A stretch of 64,000 nt of DNA from Buxus sempervirens (lineage: Eukaryota; Streptophyta; Magnoliopsida; Buxales; Buxaceae), in the NCBI GenBank assembly GCA_947561395.2, contig OX387184.1, forward strand, positions 35,082,766-35,146,765, in the 5' to 3' direction. This document shows positions 11,688 to 22,045 of the stretch, piece by piece (positions within the stretch are counted from its first letter, which is position 1; every line of letters starts with the position of its first letter). The notes below the pieces were generated by a model, which searched no databases, was not told where the DNA came from, and saw only the letters and a list, made by a program, of their open reading frames with translations. Position numbers and translations under genes: made by a program.

Positions 11688-14160
11688 TGTAAGTGCCTCA
11701 TTTTTGAACCCCTCTTAAAAGGCAGAAAGAAAGAAATCAAAATCCTAAAAGAAAGGCCAAAACCTTAAGCAGGAAAAGGTGACTTTTAGCTTGAACATAA
11801 ATTGATTGCCACACCTGATCCAATGGATAGAGGACTTCGACACGGTTCCAACGCAATTAAGTTTGCAGGAATCGGGGCCCGGATGGAGAAGATATGAGCA
11901 AAACAGTCCCAGGGCAAATTAGTCAAAGTTTAAAATGTCTTAATTAAACTAATTAAGATAAATGAGAAATAATAAAAAATCAGAGAAGCTTGATTCGCCC
12001 GAGTGGGCGGCTGAGTCACCTCAGCCGTCAACTCAATCATAAAAAGGAAGAAAAAATTCGCGACCACATATTGTGTGCGGTTGATTTTTTTCGGCTACCG
12101 CTTGCGCGAGCCAATCAGGGCAAGCGGTGCACGAAAAGTAACCGCACTTACAGTGCGGTTACATTTCGCGTCAGTTTGCACCTGACCGATTTGTCCCCCT
12201 ATTTAATGCTGAAAAGACGTGGCCAAACTGCACATAGTGTGCGGTTTTGACCAAATCGCACTGCATGTACGGTTTTGTCTTTGTGTTCTATAAAAGGCAA
12301 ATCCAAATAGTAGACAAGGGATGACCATTTTCCACTGATCTTTCATAGTCTCCCCTGCTGCATTCAACCTCCGAACTGCCTATTCTTCTCCTCCCAAGCC
12401 TTTAAACCTATTAAAACTCCTTCTAACACCCATTGGATCCTTTTCTCTTCCACCCAAATGAAAGAAGGATTGGTGAACTTACTGTTGGTGTTGGAGTAAG
12501 CTGCTCCAGCCACTGTGGGTGCTTCAAGAAGGTCTCCACACTCGTTCTAGGACCCCTAACCCCCAAGGTAAAGTTTCCCTTCACTTTTATATTACATATG
12601 TGAAAATGATGATGTTTTGAGTATATGCAAGTGGTTTATCTCTTCCTACTGGAGTGCATCCTTTAATATATGATTTAGCTCACCTTTCCTCTCCATTTGT
12701 ATGACATGAAAGTTTACAAAGGTAAGGTGTGGTATTCGTCTGGCCGTAAGGGAGGATGAGTGAGATTTTCGCATGCTTTTAGGAGGATTAGGTGCTGTTT
12801 TGTTATATACTCGTGCTATTTGAGTGGGGAGCATGTTCCTCCTTATGTTGAGTCTAATGTACCCCTATGTAACCCCCCATAGCCCTTCTATTATGATCTA
12901 TGTGAGTTGCTATTGAGGATAACAGCATGCTCCCCCTCTTTCTTCATCTCATGATAATTCACTCTAAGTGTGATCATGCTTAATGAACCATGCTGTGGTC
13001 CACTCGTCTGCTGTTTTTACATCCTTAGAGTGGCTTTTTGTCTTCATTAGCATCCTAGGAGCAGTTCTTAAAATGCCATGTAGGTGTGTCAAGAATGTCC
13101 ACTTATGCATATCTACGTTCACTCACTGTTTTGTATCTCACTAGATCTGTCCAGCATGCTCCCCCACCCCACTTTTCTCACTATTTCCAGCACCCTTTAG
13201 CATGACTTCCCCCCTCCAATTGCTGCTGTTTTGCCTAGCTACAACAGGTCTTATTGTTCAAGAACTTGCATAGCATGCTCACCCACTTGCATAACTTAAT
13301 GCATGCATACACCCTCCACCTTAGAAGCATGCTAGGCCGTCCTCCATTTGTATCACCGGCCACCTCATTGCACTATGAGCACCCACATACACCTCTCTTG
13401 GATACACATAGTAGGCAAGAATGCATGTACCCCCATCATGTGCTAGGGTGTACTCTCCATTGCTTAGTCGTTTGATTTTTGTTTGCTTCGCTTGCTTGCT
13501 GTTACGTTGAAGATGAAGAACCAAAATAGGGACACAAGGTCCCTATTTATTGTTGGAAATGATGGGAATGGAAGGAGGAAACTCCCCATGCCTTCTCTCC
13601 CTTTCCCTTGACTTCATAAACCCAAAAAGAGACCAAATGGGGTTTCCTCCATCCCCCTGCACCACTGTAGGCCAACACAGGGGCCTACACATTTACTGAT
13701 CCCCCTTTGGAAACCCAAAAAACCAGACCCATCCGGTTCAGTTGGATACACTTGTGGGCCTTCCAACGGGGCCCACCCATCAGACCCAAATCACTTAATT
13801 AAGCAAGATAAAATCCAATAAAGGGGCCCACACCACTCAGGTGATCCCTACCAGACCTAATAAAGCAGGCATGCTGGCTTAGGAATTGCGTGAGTTTAGA
13901 ATTGAGTTGACTCGTAACTAGGAGATCCGAGGGACCCGTCAACTGACGGGCTGGACTGGGGTGTCTACGGACTTCCCCGGGCTGTAACCGATACCTTACT
14001 TAGAATCTCAAGTCGTAGACTAAATTTGACAAGCTTGGGCACCTAGGTGTCCGCCTGCACCCCATCAGGCGGTGGTGACTCCAACATTCCCGTTTTACCC
14101 TTTTAGGAGGCAAGTGCGCTCCCGCGCGCCTCGCCAGTGCGGCGTTCCGACATGCGCACA
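11688..14160 (+). mobile_element. Solo LTR of a second family (superfamily not settled)
   Basis: Begins TGTAAGTGCC and ends GCGCACA, 2473 bases, flanked by perfect 5-bp TSDs catta (11683-11687 and 14161-14165). A TATA box (TATAAAAGG, 12289-12297) about 600 bases in sets plus as its transcription direction. Upstream of the TATA box lie several copies of gtgcggtt, two of them forming a perfect hairpin at 12138-12162. The last 350 bases (13800-14160) match the reverse complement of 62054-62400, so that piece is a second copy in the opposite orientation. No internal domain is present. The conserved block with cacctaggtgtccgcctgcaccc and ggggtgtctacggacttcc resembles segments common in plant Ty3/Gypsy LTRs, but I cannot place the lineage. 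Confidence 0.85.
12138..12162. promoter_or_regulatory. Perfect hairpin of the GTGCGGTT motif upstream of the LTR TATA box
   Basis: Arms gtaaccgcac and gtgcggttac (10 bp, perfect) with loop ttaca. Further gtgcggtt or gtacggtt copies lie at about 12075, 12240 and 12270. All are within 220 bases upstream of TATAAAAGG at 12289, so they are good candidates for an LTR enhancer. Confidence 0.6.
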
Positions 14161-15018
14161 CATTACTCCAACAATGTTTTGCACATATCTTCTTTTGATT
14201 AAAGTAGATTCCTTTTAGAGTCACATGCAAAATAATTTGTCCTTTTGATAATGGTGTTGGCCACATGTATCCTTTTGAAGAGGTCATATGAAGATATCTC
14301 CTTGCATTATTGAATAATGGTTGTCCTTTTAGTGCAAGGTGTCCATCTTTTGTAAAAGTATATCTGGAATGCCTGTCCTTTAAAGGTTTCTTCCATTATT
14401 CAAGTCTTATGTGTGTTGGATATAGATGCAGTCGATCAAAGACTTGAGTTTCTAGTAATGTCATGATGTCACCCCCTAATAAGGGTTTTGGGCTTGGAAT
14501 TGGGTTTGCAATGGACCTTATAAAGGTCTAATATAGGTTTGACATAGTCTTCATCCAGCCTTTTAGGTCTGGGCCTTCAATCTAATGGATTCATCCAAAC
14601 TTAATAAGTTTAGCCCTTCATTACCCATTCTTATAAGTATGGGCCTTTTCATGACGGTTTTCATGGTGGAGTCATGTCATATTGGATCATGTCCACCAAG
14701 TTTGATCCTCTAGAACTTGTTTTATCTCTTTCTATGAGATCGATTACTTTTTTCTTTAAATCCTCTTCTATTAAATTAGGATTCTTCTTCTTGAGTTTTT
14801 TAGCAATCTTTAATCCAAAATCATCCTCATCATCCTTCCTTTCTTTAATATCCTTATCATGATATTTCTCTAATATTGCCTCCATAGTTATATGAGTATA
14901 ATTATACTTGCTCCACCACTTAACTCCAATTTGCCTGATAAGCATGGCAGGAAACGAATATTTATCCGTTGAGTATTTCCACATCATTATCTAGGGTATA
15001 GAGAAGTCCTTTATAAAT
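14161..15018 (-). mobile_element. Endogenous caulimovirid-like fossil, left piece B (polyprotein C-terminus and promoter region)
   Basis: On the minus strand, a reading frame from about 15014 to 14661 contains FSIPW, then LIRQIGVKWWSKYNY, a lysine-rich acidic segment and a final DMTPP. The plus-strand piece at 19664 encodes the matching KWWDKYNYSH ... DITPP end. After the stop both copies share a stretch with repeated cccagacctaa-type motifs and TGACATCA elements, as expected of a pararetroviral promoter. The piece connects to 11687 across the solo LTR (TSD catta). The protein resembles a widespread plant repeat-encoded C-terminal segment I associate with caulimovirid polyproteins; that link is from memory and should be tested. 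Broken. Confidence 0.55.
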
Positions 15019-17402
15019 TGTAAGATGTTATAGTCTAGTTGCAGTAGGAGGAGAGTGGCAAGGTGGTAAATATGAGTGTTTCATTGGAGAAGGGCAAACT
15101 TGGAAGGGCCTTGAAATATTTTGGGGAGGAATTTGTTTAAGTGTGAAAAAAAGGGGGAGGTTTTTGCCCCATACGTATAATACCAAAGGCAAACTCTCTT
15201 CTCCTCTCTTCTCTTCCTCACTCTCTTCTCTTCCACACACACTCTCTTCTCCTCCCCATTCTCTACTAAGTTGTTGGGCAAGGTTGAGAGAACTCTTGCT
15301 AAAGAAGGAAAAACTCAAAGGCTTGGTGGATTTTTGTTTGGTTGAAGCTTGAGGGATTTGTGAAGAAAACTTCAAGGAGCTCAAGGGAGAGCTGTTCATG
15401 ACTTGCTTTAGGAGCAAAAGGTCGTGCTTGCTTACTTGCTACAGGTAAGTAACACCTTTCCAACCCAAAACACTTCTTGCCTTCTTGTTATGAAAGAGAT
15501 TTGATATTTAGGGCTTTTGAATATTCTTGTTTCCTTTACGAATAGGAGGTGCATGTGTTAATGGTTAGATGAATACTAAGTGATAGCTTATCCTAGAGAG
15601 ATGTAAGAGATAAAACCATAGAAAATGGGTTAGATTTGATAAAACCCTAAAAATTCGCGTTTGGGGGATTTTCTCGACCTGGAAATCGCCAGGGCGCTAT
15701 GCCGAGCGCCCATTTTAATTATTGTTTGTAGGTGAGGCCGCTCGAGCGTGATCGCGAGCACCCCACCTGTGTTTTTTTAAAAACTCAGAACCCGAGAGTT
15801 AGATTTTTGGTTAAGTCGAGCACCTGACCCTGCGTTTGAGCGCAATTGCAGGCACCCTGGGCAGTTTTGGGAATTGTGAGTGTTTTCAACTACAGATTGT
15901 TTTTATTTGAATCCAACCTATGTACAAATAGGATTTAGGTGTCTAGGAAGTGTTCCCACTGGAATTACCTCAAAATTCAAACTAACCAAGAGTTTGGGTA
16001 CGTTCTACTGAACTAGGTTTCATAGAGAGTTTCGGTTCTAGATTTATATAGGGATGGTATATTTTAATTCTACTACTTGGAACACCTTCCAAATGATCCT
16101 TGGGAGTAGAAAACCAAAACCAAAACAAAGTTGTGAATATTTCTAATGAGTTGGGGCCTAGGTTGCCCAAGTAATGTGTGAAAAATGCATGATTTAATAC
16201 CATGAACTTGTCTTGTTGCTATTGGTTATTGTTATAGCATGTGATATATTATGAAGGGCATTGTCCCAATTGTTAAACATGGTATGAACGGCATTGGCCT
16301 GGTATTTGACATATGTATGGAGGGCAGTGGCTCGGTTCCATGAGGTAATGAGAAAGGGCATTGGCCCAAGTTGACATGGGTAAGGCTATGAAGCTAGCCT
16401 TTGAAATTTTACATGCATGAGTGGCATGAGATGTGATAAAAAAATTAATTAAAGGAATTTGCATAATGAACAACCTTAAGTTATGGATCCATGAATCTTA
16501 AGTAGGTATGTTTGTATATAATGCCATCACCGAGTTACTATTGTTCTCGCATTGTTTCATCTTGTATTATTCCGGCACCAAGGAACATCAGTGGCCGATG
16601 CCCATAGCTACGGGGAATCGGCATGGATGCCCTAAGTCAAGGGGAATTAGCGTATGGATACCTAACGTCAAGGGGAATCGGTGTTGGATGCCTAGCCCAC
16701 CGTGAGGAATCAGTGGAGTTAAATGTGGCCATGTGTAATATGTATTAAATTACCTAGATAACAAATTAATAAGACTTGATGTGTGATTATTTCTTTATTG
16801 TTTGACTTGTACACATAAGACCGGACTTGCACCACTTGTATTATATTGAATTGATGGCAATTTAATTGTTATTTCAACTACCCGCATGTCATGGTTTATT
16901 CTGAAAGATATTAGCATGAACTGCGTTTTCTCGTGCATGCATGTGTTGCTTACAGAGACAATCGTCTCATAAGTTGTTTTATCAGTTTTGTTTTCAGAGC
17001 CATCGACTTCCGGTGCGAAGAACCATATTGGTGATAAAGGAAAGGAGAAAGCACTAGGGTACAGAGAGGAGGATTATTACCGTCCTACCTAGAGTTTTAT
17101 TTTCTTGTATATGGTAGTTGTATATTTTGGATTGTAAACCCTTATGACTGAGATGAGTGATTAGATACCTATCTTTTTGTAATAGCCAAGTAGTTTTTGT
17201 ATTTAACCATTTAGTCCATCACAGGACTTGTTTGTCTTTATATACACTTTTGATATGCACATGTATCAACTGTTCTTCCACTATCATTTGTTTAGGAAAA
17301 GTTTTAAATTAACCATGTTTTTATTAGGTCGAAAGGCCTACTCGTAATGACCGGGGACAGGTGAGTGCCTTGGATGGGCAGATCTGGTTCCAGGTCGTTA
17401 CA
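15019..17402 (+). mobile_element. 5' LTR of a Tekay/Del-like Ty3/Gypsy element
   Basis: The right border is firm: ggtcgttaca (ends 17402) is followed by a primer-binding site. The left border at TGTAAGATG is placed where caulimovirid-like coding sequence stops, so it is less certain. Inside are a donor-like acag|gtaagtaac (GT at 15445), a GC-rich palindrome cluster (about 15685-15865), two short-repeat arrays (about 16245-16380, core gggcattggcc; about 16600-16710, core ggggaatcgg), an acceptor-like ttttgttttcag (AG at 16996-16997) and then a 31-codon reading frame ending at 17092. Its 3' end differs strongly from the LTR piece ending at 19663, so those two are not a pair. Confidence 0.75.
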
Positions 17403-17682
17403 ATTTTTGGTATCAAAGCAATAAGATCCAAAACTTAGAAATAGAAGCCTTAGGTTAGTTTTGGGGAAATGAGTGCACGATAGCTGGAATCCTTAGGTTG
17501 TTTTTAGGAATTCGTTTCCTTATTTTGAATGGGTAATTATTACTATTACCTTATGTGATTGTGTGTGATGAGCCAAATGTATTTGGTTATACTGAGGTAA
17601 TGTGAAGCATCGGCCAATGCTGAATATGTACCTAAGTAATTAACCCTATGCAAGTAGGATAACATAGTAAATGATGTATAAA

Positions 17683-17718
<36 letters not shown>

Positions 17719-18189
17719 TATGATAAAGTAATTAGAGAGGGGAAATTTTCATGACAATCACCCCAACCTCCGTATAGCTGCAGATATACTGAAGGGAGTG
17801 GTAGTGATGAAGTCATAGTATTCCTCTAAATTATTTTCTTTTTGCAATTAGTAATACATGTAGATTCTCTTGTGTTAATTGAGTGTGCTTTTAATTTTCA
17901 GTTGTTATGGCTCCTAGACTGAGCGGTAGACCCCGTAGAGCGGCAGTAGCAGTTGCCTATGATCCCATATATGATCTCGCGGACATTCCAGCGGATGACC
18001 TGGTTATTGATCCAACTAATGTCCCAGTTGATGACCCTGTTGCAGCCCCGGCTGGTGTTCTAGCTGCTGCAGATGTTCCATTTGATGCCCCACCTGATGT
18101 CCCTATTACTAGGGGACAGATGGACTAGGTTTGGAGAGTTTTGGGTGAGGTGTCCACTTTGTTCCAGTAGCAGGCTACTGCAAACCACT
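17403..18189 (+). mobile_element. Primer-binding site, leader and start of gag of the 15019 element
   Basis: TGGTATCAAAGC (17408-17419) sits five bases after the LTR, as in plant Ty3/Gypsy elements primed by tRNA-Met. A leader of about 500 bases with a CA/TA microsatellite (about 17684-17719) precedes a gag-like start at 17907 (MAPRLSGRPRRAAVAV, then a D/P/A-rich run). That N-terminus with its basic patch is typical of Tekay gag. Homology of the leader to 27640-27565 on the minus strand (shared gcatcggccaatgctgaa) shows the two elements are related. The coding region is lost after about 18189, where sequence from another LTR begins. Confidence 0.7.
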
Positions 18190-19663
18190 ATGCTAGGTGT
18201 TAAGGTGAATGCCCAGACGCTCGTCAACGCTCGAGCGCCTGTGTTTTTTTTTAATTTTCAAAACCCAAAAGTTGACAATTTTTGTAAACTGAGCGCCCAG
18301 GAGAACGCTCGAGCGTGATCCCGAGCGGCCGATTTATGGAAAAATAGATTTTCACGAGTGCCTGAAATAGCATCTGACAGCGCTCAAGCGCCCATGACAA
18401 AAAAATTTGATATTTTGGAAATATACATAGTTTTTTTATTATAAAATTGTTTTTATTAAATTCCAACTCATATACCAATAAGATTAGAGTGTTTTGAGAA
18501 TGTTTGCACTAGCCGTTGATTAATCTGCATTTTTATAAAGATTTTGGGTATGTTCTACTGAAATAGCTTTTATTCGGGTTTATCGTTCCAAACTCTTTTC
18601 TTTTAAACTTGGTTTGATTTTATTGATTCCTACACTTGTATTTGAACTATTTAAAGATGTTTCCAGGGCTGTTTTGAAAGAATTGTGAATATTTTCCTCC
18701 GTGTACCTCGGCGTAGTTATTTCCTCACTCATGTAGCTTGAGTTTGAGCATTGTTTTCCTACATGTATCTTGGGGATGATTTAAGATTGAATTATAAATG
18801 TTGTAGATTGTTTTTGGTATCAAAGATAACATGATTTCAATATTTGTTTTTGCGTGTCTAAATGGGCATAACTTGGTATGGATCCATAGTTTAGCTAGGA
18901 ATGAAAATAGTATCTTCTTTGTTTAGTTAACCCTGTTTCATATATGCTCCTGTTGTGTATCTCGACGAGGCCTTCCTGTATTTGGTTGTGTTGGAGCAAT
19001 TCCACCCGTCGTGTATCTCAATGTGGTTATTTTGGGCTACCCACCATGTATCCTGGTTTGGTATTCCCACATTGTTGCAGTTGATTGGATTGTATTCGCC
19101 AGCCAATTGTGTATCTCGGTTGGGTGATCCGCAATAAGTCAATGACTGTGTATCTCAGCTTCATACCTAAGCCGTGAGGTGGCGAACTTGGGGAACAAGA
19201 AATAACTTTTCAAAGTGGTTTCAGTTCATGAGTCCTGTGATGTCACATATGCATGGTTTGGTTTGATGAATGCTTTGATTTTTATTATCGTGATTTGGTT
19301 TTATCATTATACCTCATGACTTTATTTTGCAAAGAAATTAGACTATTTTATTTCATGCATCTTGCTACTTGTTGAGATTTATATCTCACTCCGGTTTTCC
19401 CTATTTTTCAAGTACTCTTGGTGAGGTCGACAAGCATTGGGGTATTATATGAAGGGTAGGGATTAGAGGTAAACTAGATGTAAATTCAATTTGTATCATC
19501 CAATTTTAAGTTAATTGTAAATGAATTTTATTTTATGTTTCCACCTAATAACTCCGATGAAGACATTAATAAAAGTTTTTAATTATTCTAGATTTTAGTT
19601 GCTTTGGCCCACTTACACTAACACTTCGGGGTTGGACAATTGATCCAAAACCGGGGCGTTACA
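18190..19663 (+). mobile_element. 5'-incomplete Tekay/Del-like LTR piece
   Basis: Begins inside the GC-rich palindrome cluster (gctcgagcg motifs to about 18400), then an array of GTGTATCTCGG-like units (about 18705-19170), the hairpin-like gagatttatatctc (about 19377), an acceptor-like region near 19412 and the LTR end ggggcgttaca at 19663. The last 230 bases closely match the end of the LTR at 55749, not that at 17402. It is therefore from a different subfamily than the LTR at 15019, joined to it by deletion or nested insertion. Confidence 0.7.
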
Positions 19664-21110
19664 CAAATGGTGGGACAAATATAATTATTCCCATGATACA
19701 ATTGATCAGAGACAATCTGAACCAAAACCGACGGCTCAAACAGCAGAACCATTTCAAACAGATGACTTTATTATGGACCTTAAAAAGGCCATTAAGGGAA
19801 AAAAATCCAGCAATTACTGGTGAGGAAATAAAAAGAAAACTATTATCTCTATTTGAAGATAATGAATCAGACTCTGGATCGAATTCAGCGGACATGCAAG
19901 ATTATTTCCGATGTGACATAACACCTCCATAAGTCCATTATTGAAAGCCCAGACCTAATAAGGCTAGTGTAAACATAAATTGAAGACCCATACCTAATTA
20001 GATTGGTGTGGGCATTAAATTGAAGACCTAGATCTAATAGACCAGTGTAAAATATAAAATTACACTAAATAAGTGACAACCTAATGGCTTAGTTAGCCAA
20101 TGAAATAAAGATTTGCAAACTTTACTTAATTAGCTAATGACATCATCAGTGACATCATGGTTGACATCACCAATGACATCATCAGTGACATCATGGTTGA
20201 CATCACCAATGACATCATCAGTGACATTATCTATGACATCATCAACAATAATTCACTTATGGGACCTACTCACCACTAAAAGATTCCATTCTCAGATTAA
20301 AGACAAGGGGCAGATATCCTACGATGGGCTCAAAATAATCTTCAATTATCCTTCATCCTTTACTCAAAATAATCTATGACATCATCAACAATAATTCACT
20401 TATGGGCATCTGGAAATCTTCTCAATTTAGATCTTCCTCAAGATAGTCTATGTTTTCTTTTCTTTGTAATATCTTCTAAGCAGGAGTAGAAGAGTAATTT
20501 CTTTGTTTTGATTTATCTTCTAAGCGGGAGGAGAAGAGTAATTTCTTTGTTTGATTCTAAGTGTTGAGTGTTTGTATCTTCTTTACCTTTCTTTTTGAAA
20601 GTCCGAGTGTTGAAGGTCATCAATATCAGTAAGTACACTCAGGTGTTTGTAAGTAAAATTTTAGTTTTCTTTACTTTATGTAATTTCATAGTCTAAGGAC
20701 ACCAGTCCTTCTGGTAACCATTCCAGACTTCGGTAATTGTAGTCGCCTGCACGGCAACTGGCCGAGGAGCAGTTCTTCTATCTGCGAAGGCACACGGCAG
20801 GAACTAAAAGGCTACAGGGTCCTTTAGACTTTGTATAATGTTTATCATCATCTTCTTTGACCTTATTACAATTCATCTTCTTCCTTTTAAGAGAGAAAGG
20901 AAGAAGAAATTCTAATAGAAATTCAATTGAAAGAATAGACCTTTATATCATAATACATTTTCAGAGAGAAAGGTTAATAACCTTAGGCCATCAAATTCAT
21001 TATCTTAAAAATAAAATAGCCTTATTAATTGCCTAAACTGAGATTGACCTTATCTAGGCATAACATGCATTCATAACCTGGGATAAACGCTTAAGGTAGT
21101 TCGTGCTTTT
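19664..21110 (+). mobile_element. Endogenous caulimovirid-like fossil, right piece (inverted relative to 10499-15018)
   Basis: Starts in a coding segment (KWWDKYNY motif at about 19665) ending in DITPP at 19932, followed by a region with cccagacctaa repeats, TGACATCA repeats (20137-20240), a G/A-rich promoter-leader stretch and a block at 20730-20850 that is the reverse complement of 11165-11260. A degenerate primer-site-like stretch is near 21079-21107. Order and content match the left pieces in reverse. Broken; no complete viral gene is present. Confidence 0.55.
20137..20240 (+). repeat. 36-base tandem repeat of TGACATCA elements
   Basis: About 2.6 copies of a 36-base unit, each with three TGACATCA-type octamers (bZIP-like core; each copy reads tgacatcatc, tgacatcatgg and tgacatcacc). 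A further tgacatcatcaacaataattcacttatggg is duplicated at about 20235 and 20375. It sits between the end of the coding segment and the leader, where pararetroviral promoters carry their activating elements. Confidence 0.8.
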
Positions 21111-21339
21111 AATAGTAGTTATTATAGATTATAGATAATATAGTATAATTTAATGGCTTACATCAAATAAAAGTCGTATATATTGGAATTATAGGAATAG
21201 ATAATAATTATATGGATATCATCTATCATAGAAAGAGTTTTTTTTATTTATTTTCTAAATAATAATATTTCGTTTTTTATATTTAATATACTTATTATTG
21301 AAATTGAAATATAGTTACCTTTAGCTTAATACTCAAGCA
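21111..21339 (-). mobile_element. Tekay-like leader sequence (minus-strand element), far part
   Basis: AT-rich stretch that is continuous with 27565-28075 once the solo LTR (TSD aagca) is removed. The last 30 bases before 21340 read, on the minus strand, straight into the leader next to the primer site at 28060. The exact junction with the caulimovirid-like piece lies somewhere between 21110 and 21300 and cannot be fixed by eye. Confidence 0.5.
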
Positions 21340-22045
21340 TGTAACGCCCCAGATCTGAGTTACGTAGTGAAACCGTAACTCATCTCCAAAGGTTAATATA
21401 TCACACAGGATCGCTATATCAGAGTGAAGGAAAACATGAACAAAGCAATAACTATATAATCAGAGTGCACTACAATCCCAAGCTCAAATATAAAATACCA
21501 TATCTCAAGTCTAACTCACATGTTCCAAGTATTTGCCCATAGGGTATCGTCCTCTCCAAGATTTGAAAACAAAACAAAACAAAATATAATGAGATACGAA
21601 TATCCCAGTAAGCAGCACATGCATGCTCAAATACATTTTCCATAGTTATAAAATATGGATTGGATATAAAACATATTACGGTGGCGATAGAACAAATAAT
21701 CCGGATAATCCAACAAAATCTAGCAAATATAAATCCAAACAACAATATCGATTTCAAACAATATATTATAGTGGGACTCGTGAGATTTGACCACTTTGAA
21801 AGTTAAGATTTAGCCTCCAAACAATCCAATCAAGAACATCTACCAAATCTGTACCACTGCCATATCTGATTCCAATATCATCATTTCTTGGGGTATGCAC
21901 AAGACCTCACCATCATGGTGGAAACGGATAAAAATCCAGTTTGAGAACCTCATTCCAATATCATCACCCTAATGGTGGTATACACAAGACCTCACCATCA
22001 TGGTGAAAACGGATAAAAATCCAGTCTGAGAATCTCAGCCATATC

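Noticed and set aside
14000-14287. Minus-strand ORF spanning 14000-14287
   Set aside because: It crosses the border between a solo LTR and the flanking fossil, so it is a chance frame.
15019-19663. Treating 15019-19663 as one LTR element with a TSD (taaat / caaat)
   Set aside because: The flanking 5-mers match at only four of five positions, the two LTR parts are from different subfamilies, and the flanks are inverted copies of the fossil, not one continuous site.
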